Positions 13,001 to 27,088 of a DNA stretch of 64,000 nt are shown one piece after another. The stretch lies in the NCBI GenBank assembly GCA_028583405.1, contig CM053256.1, forward strand, positions 10,118,494-10,182,493, read 5' to 3'. This DNA comes from Pogonophryne albipinna (Eukaryota; Chordata; Actinopteri; Perciformes; Artedidraconidae). Both the position numbers and the translations under genes were made by a program. Numbering within the stretch: the first letter of the stretch is position 1; each line of letters starts with the position of its first letter. Under the pieces are notes generated by a model. That model saw only the letters and a program-made list of their open reading frames with translations. It made no database searches and was not told where the DNA came from.

Positions 13001-13639
13001 CGCACTGCCACTCCAACATCCAATCACAGAGCTTGAAGATTAATCACGGGGTTTGTCAACGGGACTGTAGTCCCAAACGATAGCTGGGGATTATGGGTAG
13101 TGTAGTGTCTTCGGCCATTCTAAACTGAAATGTTTTTCGGATATCATATCGCATTAACAACACCACATCTGGCGTCACAGAGCTCTTCTGTTACTGTCCT
13201 TTCTTCTTAGAGGAAGTACAGAAACACGTAACTCTGGATTTGTTTTAATGTTTGAGTTGCAATAAACGACACAGCAGCTTTTTGGCATGTTAAAAACTAT
13301 TATTTTCTGCCTCACTCATGAGAGTAACAGCTGGCAAAATTACAGCCTTGTCTACTGATTTCAAATGTGTGCTCTAAAATGATATTTATAAATGACTATT
13401 ATCATTATTATAAGCAAGACAATAAATGGCAAAGATATGTAGAAAATAAACGTATTTAAGATACGTTCATAAGAAACGTAACGTGGGAGAAAATATGTTT
13501 CTAGAAGATATGTAGAAAATAAACGTATTTGAGATACGTTCATAACGAACGTAACGTGGGAGAAAATACGTTTCTTGCTAAACGTAATTGAAAATGCAGT
13601 TTAGTTCTGTGGGAACGTAATTTTTAGGAGACAGGGTTG
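10075..13639. mobile_element. THAP-encoding long-TIR DNA transposon, copy 1
   Basis: The element begins CAACCCTGTCTCC and ends GGAGACAGGGTTG. It is flanked by 7-bp direct repeats ACACACG (10068-10074 and 13640-13646). The terminal inverted repeats are about 450 bp long (to about 10525 on the left, from about 13180 on the right). Both carry a mirrored copy of the same THAP-domain coding fragment. The 2.6-kb core has no long frame, so this copy is non-autonomous. A nearly identical copy lies at 49320-52847. THAP DNA-binding domains occur in P-element and Kolobok transposases; the 7-bp duplication is closer to P-like elements (usually 8 bp), but the superfamily is not settled here. Confidence 0.85.
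10417..10536 (+). pseudogene. THAP-domain fragment with deleted zinc ligands (TIR of copy 1)
   Basis: This 39-codon frame starts MPKSVVYCTSN and ends SNRRSLWLQA. It matches the first half of a THAP domain, a C2CH zinc-binding, DNA-binding module at the N-terminus of some transposases. Copy 2 of the element reads MPKSCCVVYC at the same place. Copy 1 has lost six bases, removing two adjacent cysteines in frame. The frame then stops before the rest of the domain. A mirrored fragment lies on the minus strand near 13288-13187. Confidence 0.65.
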
Positions 13640-14930
13640 ACACACGTTAACCACGAACAGCCTATTAATCCGTTCTCCTCATGTTATTTCCTCCAACGTT
13701 GTGGAATTAGAGAAAAGGGGCTTCTTAACGTGCTTTTATCCGGGGTGGAGGGAGTTACATATTAGTTAAATATAACATTGGGGCGTGTGATTGTAGTGGG
13801 TGGAGGTGGTGAAATGAGGATATCCATTTTGGAGTTCAAGCTAGTATAATATAGTTAACGTTACACAATAATAAGGAAGAGAGCTATTTTTGTGATACAT
13901 CGCTATTGATATGGATTTAGAGTGGATATTTGAGACTTCTAAACAGTAAACAAAAACATAACTTATGGGTGAGTGTTTTTAGCAGAGCCATATAATGTCC
14001 TTGTGATTCTGTTGATTATTACCTGTCTGTATTATGTTGCAGCTCAGCTGATGTTGGATTGATGGCAAAGGGAGAGGGACTTAAGTGAGAGTGAAAACAC
14101 AAGGTACGTTTAAAATAGGTCAGCAATTTCCCATCCTCTAGGTTGCTAGATGTATCTAATCCTTTCTCCTGTCTCCCTCTTTCAGCACAAGAACCCCACG
14201 GGGATTCAATGGAGCCTGAAGACCTGCAATGAGACCCTCACCCTGCACCTGAGTCTCAACTCCCAGAGCTTTGCAAGCCTCTCCCTGTTCTTTATTTTGA
14301 TTAAACAGACATTAAGCTTCCCAATGGTGTGGTCTTCGTTTTGTGAAAAATATGATTACCTCACATATGTTGTTGCTGTTGTTGTCTTTTGTGATAGTTA
14401 AATTGCTCCTGCTGACTTGAGCCAGCCATTCTTTCCTCCTCTCTGTGTCAGTGGGGAAACCTTACATTCATACTCCTTTCTCTGAGCGCTTGGAGCATCC
14501 CCAGGCAGCACCGCAAACCATGGGGGAGACTATATGCCGGACAACACGGAGGAAAAGGCTCAGACAAACTGCATGCATGCTATTCAATGTTTATTGAATT
14601 CCATTTATTTACTGTCAGTTGACAATCATTGATAGGCACCTGTCGGTCTCCTGTCCTTTCTGAAAGTCATAAAGAAGACATTACTCATTTAGATTACTTA
14701 TGTCCTCAATTACCAGGGGATTACTGAAACCACCATGAATTAAAGACATTGAAGAAATGAATCTAAATCTGAATTTTGAAACCTTCCTTCCCTCCCCCTA
14801 AATATATCAAACATTAGGAAGTGATGCTCCTGACTACCATTCAAGTTTAAGAAGATAATATTTGTTATAAACAATTCAAAGCAATAAACAACAGCAACAG
14901 GCTCTTTAACCAAGGCAACGTTAGCCTAAC

Positions 14931-15170
14931 ATGAAAATGGGAGATAAAGTCATCCTGCCACAAATTATTTCCATGGCCCCACTGGACAGAGAAGCAGCTC
15001 TCCATAACCTTGGTGAAGCCAGCAACCTGCGGGACGAAGACAGCTGGGAAGACAGGATGGACCCATTTATGGTCAGGTTCAAATTTGAGTCGGACTATTT
15101 AATGTTTTTTGAGCAGTGCATTGATAAAGAAAACCTTAAGGTTCATGCCTGTTTTGAAGAGCGCGGTTGA
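14931..15170 (+). other. Unidentified 79-codon open frame
   Basis: The frame starts MKMGDKVILPQIISMAPLDR and ends FEERG. Its composition looks protein-like (charged, with DEDSWEDRMDPFMVRF), and an AATAAA lies about 140 bp downstream. I do not recognise it. It could be a fragment of an old retrocopy or a transposon gene, or chance. Confidence 0.2.
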
Positions 15171-15410
15171 ATGTTTGCATCAGCAAAGCCTTTCACTGTT
15201 GTATAGACTTTTTTTTTATATACTTGGTTTGGTTTTTATATTTACTGTATTTGCTTTTTCGGTTCTGCTATCTTAATGATTGTTCTGTTATATGATAAAT
15301 GTTGTAAATAATAAATACTTTTTCTATCATTCTATTAAATGCAATGCAATGTATCATTTGAAATATATGGACTAGATATGAGTATGCACAGAACTGACTA
15401 AATGAATAAT

Positions 15411-15548
15411 CAATTAAAACAAATATTAAATAATGAACTTAAATACACTAATATATCAATTAAAACAAATATTAAATAATGAACTTAAATACACCAATAT
15501 ATCAATTAAAACAAATATTAAATAATAAACTTAAATACACTAATATAG
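15411..15548. repeat. 46-bp tandem repeat, three copies
   Basis: The unit starts CAATTAAAACAAATATTAAA and recurs at 15411, 15457 and 15503 with only single-base differences. Confidence 0.85.
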
Positions 15549-17288
15549 AAAATATGACTTTTTATACCACATATTTAAATACATTCATGCATTTAATTAG
15601 TATGAAGTTTTTATATTTAGTTTTTAAATTATATTTAGTCGAGTGCAGATTAATTCGGTCGACGTCCTGGGCACCTCTGAGCTAGAGTATGTCACAATGT
15701 CACATTAAGTCTGAAGAATTTGGCAAAAGTTAATGTTAATATGGATTAAGAACAGCCACCGTATAATAAAAACAGTTTATGCATATAAACCAGACATAAA
15801 CTCAAGCCCCTTTAACCCTGCAAAAATATAACTGTTCATGGATGCCCCTAATGAGCAACAGGTTATGTGTGACATGTTGTATGACCATAAAAGCATTTTC
15901 AGTAGTTCAGAATATGTATGAGAAACAAATGACAATGTCTGCATTCAGTGTTGCTTTAGTGCTTTTATTTGCAGCTGTACTTACTGTACGCCTCTGAACA
16001 TTGCTGCTCAGGTCTTTCTTAATGTCAGTGGCAGTCAGAGACTACCATCTGACCCAGAGCATCACTTAGAGAGCCATAAGGGAGAACAGGGCTCTATGCT
16101 AATGCACTAACTGCAGGGCAGAGAGAGGCTGGTCCAGCTAATGCATCAGAAAAGCACAAGGCGGGTCATGAAAGGTGCACTTAGGAATAATCCTAAAATG
16201 TCATATATAATGTCAAGTACCACACATCCAACCTACGAGACATTCAAATATATGCAACCATTATATGCATTTCAAATACATATACGATCAGTTCGGCATA
16301 TTTAAGAAGATTCAAGACTCTTTGTTCAGGTTATTGGGGAAATTATTTTTAATTTAAGCTGCCTCTTTCACAAAATGCTACATTTTTATGAAAAATATTT
16401 ATGGGAAACAGCTGCAAGTAGGGTCTGTAAACTATGGAAATAAACTATTCACTAATAGTGTATTACATACACTCTTTTTTACACAAATCACTTTGCCTTT
16501 CTAACGTAAGGCCTCTGTTTCCATGGGACTTTAAAGTGTTAGGGCCTTTTTCCTGTTCTTCAGAGCAGTGACGTCTTCAGGTGGCATTTCATTAGCATCT
16601 ACTCTAGAGAATGTATCTACCTGAAACTATATGTATAAATGACTGTGGACTAATGTTTAGGCCCAAATTTGCCATGCATTTCTAAAATTAAATATTAAAT
16701 ATATTGGCATACTGTCAAGAATGTGAACAAATGATAATGTTTTAACCAAATTAGACCGTGTGGGCAATTAGTGGATATTTCAATGTAGCACAATGGATGA
16801 GCGTATTATTACACCACCCTATTTTTCTTCACAAAGTAGATTAAGAGTTTGAATTCAGGTTAAAGCAATTAGCTATTATTATTTTTTCTAACAAAATATT
16901 TACATAAAATTTGACAAGATGTTTGATGAGGATCGTTTGAAAAGGGTTGCGACTGGATATCAAAATATTATTTTGTTAATTTAACAAAATGTTTTGACAA
17001 ATATTACTATAAAGACAATATTTCAGTTTTTATTACTTTAACTTCGAGTCTACTTCGACTGTTCATTGTGTTCAGTTTAGAATTTCAAATTCAAAATCTG
17101 GTTTAAAAACAGCACAAGAAAAAGGTGCAACATGTCCTTTTAAAGTGAATAGAATGTCCTTGAATGCTGCTAACCACATTTCAGTTTTAGAAAAACACAG
17201 CACATCCGCAGCTGCTATATATGATATAAAACAAAATGAGATCAATCTGCCTACTGAGATTCCTGTGGAGAGATTATAGTGTATATGA

Positions 17289-17292
<4 letters not shown>

Positions 17293-17328
<36 letters not shown>
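17293..17328. repeat. (AT)n microsatellite
   Basis: About 36 bp of AT repeats, about 60 bp beyond the dbf4 stop codon on the 3' side. Confidence 0.9.
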
Positions 17329-17331
<3 letters not shown>

Positions 17332-17385
17332 TATGGTATCCTTCAAGTATTTTAAAAAGGCAGTAATAGTCCAGTTCCTTTCTCC

Positions 17386-20300
17386 CTAGTCCTCAAACCC
17401 CAGAAATTCTACTTCCATGTCGTCACTCGACTGAAAAAGTCTCAGCAGGGAGTTGTTGGGGATGTCACTCGGCTTCACACTTTCATCGTGTGTGCTCATT
17501 TTCCGTCTTTTGCGTTTATAAACTCTCACCCTCCTCTGTACTTTCCGGACAGGAGAGAGGCGTGCTGAAGGAAGGCTCACTTCTTCCCTTTCCGAGAGGT
17601 TGTTTCCAGTCTGTTGGTCGGGCAGAACGTTTCCTTCCTGAGCAGCCTCACACACCGAGGAGTCCTGTTTCTCATCAGACTCCTCTAGCTGATGAGTGTT
17701 CACATCATGGAGGTGAGAGGGAGAGCTGTTCATGTGTGGAGATATTGTTTGGTGCTCCTTGTTGTCCTGAGTTTCTCTGGAGCGAATAGAGGGAAGAAAT
17801 TCACCTCCAGAGGGCGCTGTTTCCATATTCTGCTGATCATGCAGAGTCTGCTCTGCTTTTTGGGTGCGAGAAGTCAAAGAGTTCTGTCGGCACGGCCGTT
17901 TACGTGCAAGAGATTTGTGCTTTGATCTGTCCGAGTTTGAGTGATTGTTCCTCCTCTCCCCCTCCATGTGATTGAGAGGAGCAGAATCAGTAACTGAACT
18001 GATTTTTAAAGTGTGTCCAGAGTAAGATCCCATGTGGCCATCAGCAGTCTGATGCTGCTCTTCTTTAATAATCTCTGTGGGATCCAGATCCGTCTTGTGT
18101 CTCAGAGCAGTTTTCCCACAGGGTTCGGGAACAAAGAGAACAGAGGAAACACTGCACTTCAGTCTGAAAGGAATCAAAGACAAGTTTCCATGAGTAGAGT
18201 GAATAGAAAGACAAAAGGTCTATCAAAAACACATTGAGTTTTTATAATCTTGTGAACATATATTATATAGGTGGAAGTTTGGTCATATTACCTTTTAACT
18301 TGAGATTTGATGTGGAGGAAGTTGCAGTGCAGGGTTGACACCAGTTGGTCCACCACCAGGTACTCATCACTCTTGGAGAAATCCTTGTGACGTTCACTCT
18401 TTAGATGCTTAACAAAAAGGAAATCAGCCAGTATAATAACCCAACATTACAGCTGTCTAGTGGAGGGTACTACACACACCATTTCCTCCATTGCATGAAC
18501 AATCAATTCACAAATGCCTAGAGAGAATAACATTATAGAGAAAATGCAGTTTCCCTAATTCAATAAAAAAACAGACAGTTTGGAGACAAATGTACCATCT
18601 TTGTCAGTCTAATTAAAACGGGGCCAAATACTAATAATCAATATACAGTTATATTACATGTTAACGTAATTCAAAAGTATAAGAGCCTCCTCCATTTGTT
18701 AATATTTTTTTACATCATATTGTAAAAACATTATACTCAAAGGGCCAGTAAATATCACCCCGGGGCCAGATTTGACCCGCGGGCCGCCAATTGAATAGCC
18801 CTGCATTAATGTATTCCAATTGTATTGCATTGAAAGTTTTTTACCAAAATAACTTACCATTGAGACGTTCTCATATTTGATCAGGCAGCACTCGCAGTAG
18901 CCGCCTCGCTTCTTCTTTCGGACGTTTGTTCGCTCCTCGCTGGCCGAGGCTTTCACACCTCTGTTCCCAGAAGTTGCACAAATAAAACCAAACATCAGAA
19001 AAAAAACAGTTTGGATCACTGCATTTTGATCAAATGTCATTCGGGCTTGAAGAGTGGCTCCAGCAGTGCCAACTAAAACTTCTGTGCAACTTCTTTTACA
19101 AGTGTGATGAGTTATATTTCATCAAAATTGATAGTTTGGCTTCACCACACAATATGAATTCAAACCTGCACGACAACACAAGTATTTGAGAACAGGCATC
19201 CCTAACAGAACATCAGTTATTTGTATTAACAGTGCTGTAAATAGTATAGACAACTGAAAAATACAGAAGGAGCCGAGTTAAAAAGTAAGTTAGTTAAAAT
19301 AACTTAAGATCCTTATGGGTAATTTTTGGTGGAATTTGCTAGTTTCAGTGGTTAAAATGTTGTTTTAAATGTAGTCATGTGACAGCTTGACACACTGTGC
19401 TGAGATCAGCGGAGAGCCACGCAGAGAGGAAACACCGTACCTGTGTCCCGGCTGTTTAATCCCAGGATTCACCTTGTCGTGGACAAAGAAGGGACTACAG
19501 GGAGGAAGAGTCTTCAGGTTGAACACCGGCATGTTCGGCATAGTGAGGCTGATAGGACGGTAATGCCTGAGGAGGTAAAAATAAATATTTTATAGTCAGA
19601 TGTAAACAACCCTCAGAAAGGAGGGACAAACAAGCATCTTTTTATAAACGGTCTCTTTACCTGCTTGAATCCTCGACCTTGACGAAGGGTTTACTGATCC
19701 GCCCCGCTGGAACAGACATGTTGATAGTCAAAGTAAATTCAAGCATGCATTTACAAAGCAATTAAAACAATGGACAACATTAAAGAGGACGGGGTAATGA
19801 GTCAATTCAATGTACCTTTGCATTTCTGAAAGCCTTGCTTTGCTGCTGAGCCAGCTTTGACCTATAACATTTGCAGAAAAAGCTAAAATTATTCTACACG
19901 GTTAAATCCAAACTTTTCTTTTAAAATAACAATCCCAAAATGTTATTCAATTTCAAAAAAGGATGCATTGAAGAATTGTAACCTGTACACTCACACTTGT
20001 CTTGGCAGCAGTGGTAGCCGGACACTGCCTGCTGCAATTCTTTTGCTTCTTCTGAATATATGCAACTATAGCTGCGTGGCAGAAAAAAACAACACAATTA
20101 CTTATTTTCAGAATTATAAATACATTACAGATTACATCTACCATTATTTAAGACAACATACCATCTATATAGACAATTTTCACACCCCACTCCAGAGCAT
20201 TTGACAGGATCTTGTTCATTTTCACCCTCTCCTAAAAACAAACAAAGTGTATTAGCACAGAAAACAGTTCTTCACTAACTCGCTAGTGTTGACTTGACAA

Positions 20301-21816
20301 ACCTGCTCTTTCACCACTCTCTCCACCAAAGACTTCCCTCGACTCGGAATAAACTGCAAGACAAAAAGAAAAGAATATGAAAAAATTATCTAGAAATAAA
20401 TTGTAACGGTAAGAAGTGACATAGGCGACAAATCTGCACTGTAGTTGATATAGTTGAACAACAAAGGTGAACTCACAGAATCCGTTTGGCCCTGAGACTT
20501 GCCCTTCATGTTGTCCCCAGGCTGCTGCTGCTGCTGTGGTGCCGGCTGAGGGGAGCTGGGGCCGGACCCCGGACTGGGGACCGGAGAGTCCTTCCTGAGG
20601 AAGTGCACATATCTAGCCTCCCTCTTGTTGGACACCAGATACCTAATTTCTTTGCTGAAGAACTTCTCAACAGTCTGAGTGTCAAACGAGAGAAACAGTT
20701 GTTGAGGAAAGCCTTAAAACATTTATACCACCTTCTATAACAAATGCAACGCACCGACTATACTTATGGTGGCTGAAATAAGAAATCAATTGTTTTGATA
20801 ATAACCACAACGTGTCCACAGTGCAGTTCATCGAATACTGGCCAAACTGGTATTGAATGTCCAAAACATAACATTTATTATCTTAATCAAATATTTCCTG
20901 ATTTAACTTACAATGTTATTTTACTGCTGTCTATATTCAGCCAACAGTTAAATAGTTTGTCTTTTAAATGAAAAAATAAATAATTTGTATTTACTCAAAT
21001 ATTAAAACCAAAACTCAGGCATTGTGTTGCTAATAATATTGACGAATGTCAGGCAACACCAAGCCCTAGTGTGTTTTTTCAATCATCATTAATAGTATCA
21101 GAATTAAGATAAGACAAGCCTTTATTGATCAGATGAAGCCTGATAAAGTCCGCTGAGCCGAGAGGAGGAAATCTAGCATTATGTGATGTAGCACAGAAGA
21201 ATTGACAAAGATTTGAACCTTCCTGACAGCCAATATAAAATCATTTGAAAAAAGTGTTTAGTCTCACCCCTCCCAGGTCTTTGATGTCACCCTCCAATTT
21301 CTCTGCTTTTCTGTTTGAAGGCAGGTCCAGGTAAAACAGTTTCCCAGCAAAAGGTTTGACTCGAGCAGGAGAGGACACACATGTTGGCTTCGCTTGGCTC
21401 AGCGTGGCCTTTTCACAGGCTTTACCGGCTCCTTTCCCTGAAAGGCAATCAGAAAACTCACAGATGAGAGGGACACAGACAGGTCCCTTGTAGATCTCAG
21501 ATGAGAACTATTTTATACTTCTACTAAACTTCATCTCAGAGGAAAATGTGGTTATTTGTATTTAACTACATATTAACTATGTATTTGACCCACTAGCTTT
21601 CACATTGACATCAGAATACTTCCTCCACCACTAAGAGTGTATTATATGAATATTAAAGGCTGTTTCATGGTGTTAACATTTTAATAAACATATTGTGGGT
21701 TGGAATAATAATAATACAAGAATATAAATAATAATAACATTAATCATGTTATAACAATAATAAACATTACCTTGCCAGTTGGGTTCTGGATGCCTGTGGG
21801 TGTGTTTCGGCTTCAT
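17386..21816 (-). CDS. dbf4: DBF4, regulatory subunit of CDC7 kinase
   Basis: Twelve coding exons on the minus strand: 21816-21771, 21437-21268, 20674-20477, 20353-20303, 20231-20162, 20071-19995, 19861-19816, 19706-19661, 19566-19441, 18960-18858, 18407-18292 and 18163-17386. They join in phase into 608 codons plus TAG. DBF4 binds and activates CDC7, which phosphorylates the MCM helicase at replication origins in S phase. The N-terminal BRCT-like motif N spans about residues 38-150 ([38 protein letters not shown]). Motif M includes [13 protein letters not shown] around residues 220-235. Motif C is a zinc finger with ligands Cys299, Cys302, His312 and His318 ([19 protein letters not shown]). 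The last exon encodes a low-complexity, Ser/basic-rich tail. Human DBF4 is somewhat longer (674 aa). It is divergent from slc25a40, as in mammals. Confidence 0.96.
18741..18803. mobile_element. hAT-like terminal fragment in a dbf4 intron
   Basis: Read on the minus strand this starts CAGGGCTATTCAATTGGCGG and continues with GCGGGTCAAATCTGGCCCC. This resembles the end of a vertebrate hAT element. It lies in the intron between dbf4 exons 10 and 11. No second end is seen. Confidence 0.4.
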
Positions 21817-23674
<1,858 letters not shown>

Positions 23675-26600
23675 ATGAGTCGTCAAAGTCCTGCAGCCAG
23701 TAATGGCATTACCCCTTTTCAGCAGATGGTGGCGTCCTGCTCCGGAGCCATCATCACATCTCTGTTTGGTGAGATACTACACTTTTTATTTCAAATAACT
23801 AGGTTGAGGCTTTGCTTGCTTCATCTCGTGTAATGCACAATTTATCTGAGTGATGGAATAGTTATATCTATACTTAAGTAAAATTAGCACTGCAGTATTG
23901 AAGACAGCATTACTAGTACATTTCCTACATTCAAAACAAGTAGTTATTATCATTTTTGAGTGTTTTACTTGTTAAATCCTGTTTTTTTAAATACTCTTGT
24001 CCACAAAAGGTGGTGGTAGGATCCATAGAAAACATATGTGCCTAATTTCATTCATGGAGGATCATGTTAATTTCTTTCTTTTTTCAGTTACTCCTTTGGA
24101 TGTCGTGAAGATCAGACTGCAAGCTCAGAAAAATCCCTTCCCCAAAGGTATAATGAATATGTACTTTGTTGCTCTGGTGTTATGCTTAATATAGTACTGG
24201 TTCAAAGATTACATGAGTTTGTCTTGTATTAATACCTTTCAGGGAAATGCTTTGTTTACTGCAATGGACTTATGGACCACATATGCGTGTGTGAAAATGG
24301 AAACACTAAGGCCTGGTACAAAGCCCCCAGTCACTTCAATGGCACACTGGTAAACATTTCAGATAGCCTATGCATGTCACCATTCACTTTTTACCCCAGT
24401 AAAACATTAGTAGCCTTACTTTGACATGTACCATAGCTTGTTTGTCTTCTTTCACTGACTCCACACTGTACATCTCTGCAGGATGCCTTCGTCAAAATAG
24501 TGCGCCAAGAAGGAACAAAGGCCTTATGGAGCGGTCTACCTCCAACCCTGTGAGTGTGAAGTCTTGTGTTCTCTTTTTTTAAGTTGTACCAATTAGTGGC
24601 AAACCACCTATGTTGTCTCTCAGGGCTGATTACCAAAGATTGATTTCTGAAAAGTGTTGATGGATTTTTCTTTGATAAATCACTTGGTGAATTTATTTAT
24701 GGTGTGGTTTTTGTAGCTGATTTTTCCCTGCTTGGAACACTTGAGTATAATATGTGGATATATATGTTTTTTTCAGTGTTATGGCAGTCCCAGCTACCGT
24801 GATCTACTTCACGTGCTACGACCAGCTGTGTTCAGCGCTGCGGGTCAGGATGGGAGACTACTCTCAGGAGGCTCCTCTCCTGGCAGGAGCGGTCGCTAGA
24901 GGTGAGCTAACCGCTGTCACATCAAGAGAACAGGACCACCTCTATTTAGAGCTTCATCAATTACTGCTGATCATCCCTCAAAACTCACCTTTTCACTCTT
25001 GCCTTCAACTCCTAATCCACTAACCCCTCGCCCCTATTCCACCTATCTTTGCACTTTTTACTTTTGTTGTTACTTTTCTTCTTTACTTGCTTGTAAAGCG
25101 CTTTGACCACCAGAAAAAGCGCTATATAAATAACATGTATTATTATCTACATTTAATTAGTGTTTACAGAATGGAACACATCTATTATCTACTGAAGTCC
25201 CTTCCAGAATAGTAACCTTTTTGCCGTATTTAAATTATGTTAGTAGTTTAAGTAACAGATTGTGTTACTCTAGATTTTAATTTAGACCCTGACTTTTTAA
25301 TAATGGCTCAGGTTTTAAAAAGGGCAGTTTATGAGGTTGAATACAATTTGCTTGACATGCACTACTTTTTTCAAATACAAAATGCTCCACCATGGTGAAA
25401 CATAATTTTCACCTAGTGCATTTCAATCATTTTTCTCTGCAACAGTATGATTTTGAGAAGATGTGTTTTGATCTTCTCCTCCCTGTTTCCTCTGTGTGTG
25501 TCAGTGGGTTCGGCGACAGTGATCAGCCCTCTGGAGCTGATCCGTACGCAGCTGCAGTCGCAGAAACAGTCGTACAGGGAGCTGACTGACTGCATCCGCT
25601 CTGCAGTGCAGTCAGAGGGCTGGCTGTCTCTGTGGAGAGGCTTGGGACCCACGCTCCTGCGAGACGTGCCCTTCTCAGCCATGTACTGGTACAACTACGA
25701 GAAGGGCAAGAGCTGGCTGTGTGAGCGCTCTCACACCAGAGAACCCACCCTTACCATCACCTTTGTATCAGGAGCGATGTCTGGCTCTGTAAGTGCATCT
25801 GTTTTTCAACCTGTAGAAAAAGAAACAAAATATAATAAACTGTCATCTAATATAAGTAAACCATAATCTAATCATTTGTACATTTCTCTTAGATTGCGTC
25901 CATTGTGACTTTACCCTTTGATGTCGTCAAAACGAGAAGGCAGCTGGAGCTGGGAGAGCTACAAGCAAAGAATTGTAATTATGGCATTATTCTTTTTCTT
26001 TTTATAATAATTAAATGTTACTAAAGTTTGCAAATGTTGTATGTCAGTGGATTCCCAACAAGGAATAGGTTTACCGGGGGGTACTTCTGCATTTGTCTTA
26101 ACTCACATGAAAAGATTGTGCATCCTATCATTGTCTTGGATTCCTTTAAATATATACATTCTCAGTAAACGAAATACAAGGTAAAACTTTATTAAGACCC
26201 TGGAAAACAAGTCAACAGCAATTAGGATGAAACACAGGAGAGATATAGGTAAGAGCGCAGAATAGAATCTTATTTTAAGAATAAAAATGTGGTATTTGAA
26301 TGAAGATAAAGCAAACAATGGGAGGCTTGCCCTTAGCGATGGACTGGATCTCTGTGTGAGGTAGTGAGTGGGCATATGCACAATCTGTTGATTAAAAAGC
26401 CTCAGTCCCAATCAATTTACACATTTAAATAAATATACGAGTAGTTCAAAGTCCAAAGTAAGTATCACATCAAACCCCAACGGATATAAAAGCCCATCTG
26501 AGGACTCTTTGTGCTGCAGATAGGTTTCAGGCTCAGTATTGAAACTGTGAAATTGCATCGTTCCTGTGCAAGTCTTACATTTCCTTTGTGGGGGTCAAGC

Positions 26601-27088
26601 TTTAGTTAGGAGCCTGATGTATGTCAGCACAAAGGACTGGCCTTGTGGAACACATCGTTTTTTTTTTTTATCTGACAAAAAAGGCCGTTTTATTTGACTG
26701 AAATTAAATCCTTTGTGGTCCGTCTTATATTTAAGTTAAATGTGTCATTTGATGGTGATGTTATCTTTGTCTCTTCAGTGTCATGTCAGGTCTCCTCCTC
26801 CTCCACCTTCAGCGTGATGAGCAAGATTGTGGCGCAGGGCGGGTTTAGTGGACTGTTTGCAGGTAGATACTTCTGTGATGTTTTGTCAATGATTACAGAT
26901 ACGTCTAACCACATGGCATCTAATCGCTCCTCTGATCTGTTGCCTCTCTGCCAGGTTTCATCCCGAGGTTGATCAAAGTGGCTCCAGCCTGCGCCATCAT
27001 GATCAGCAGTTATGAGTTCGGAAAAACCTTTTTCCGCAAACACAACGAGGAGAGGACACTCAGGCCAATGCAGGACACGAACGCTTGA
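23675..27088 (+). CDS. slc25a40: SLC25A40, mitochondrial carrier
   Basis: Nine coding exons: 23675-23768, 24088-24147, 24243-24349, 24482-24549, 24777-24901, 25505-25788, 25893-25974, 26779-26862 and 26955-27088. They join in phase into 345 codons plus TGA. The three mitochondrial carrier signatures PxDxxK/R are P34-LDVVK, P160-LELIR and P254-FDVVK, one per repeat, so the six-helix inner-membrane fold is complete. SLC25A40 and its paralogue SLC25A39 (yeast Mtm1) are needed for glutathione import into mitochondria. The first matrix loop carries Cys54, Cys58, Cys66 and Cys68 ([17 protein letters not shown]), the region where SLC25A39 is reported to sense iron-sulphur status. Human SLC25A40 is of similar size (338 aa). 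The start is fixed by an acceptor nine bases upstream and conserved downstream sequence. Confidence 0.96.
25084..25146 (+). repeat. Dispersed repeat tail in slc25a40 intron
   Basis: The stretch CTTGTAAAGCGCTTTGACCA...AAAGCGCTATATAAATAA with a TATTATTAT end is a motif found in many copies in fish genomes as the 3' end of a retroposon. I cannot assign the family. Confidence 0.35.

Larger units (their letters stand above)
13647..17385. other. Intergenic AT-rich DNA between THAP copy 1 and dbf4
   Basis: No convincing gene is present. At 14187-14310 a segment follows a good acceptor-like tract (CTCTTTCAG) and has moderate coding character, but I could not link it to any protein. A 46-bp tandem repeat lies at 15411-15548 and an AT run at 17293-17328. 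The region probably includes the dbf4 3' UTR next to 17386. Confidence 0.5.

Noticed and set aside
17490..17925. Plus-strand open frames over the last dbf4 exon
   Set aside because: They are antisense shadows of the dbf4 C-terminal exon, which is supported by phase, splice sites and conservation.
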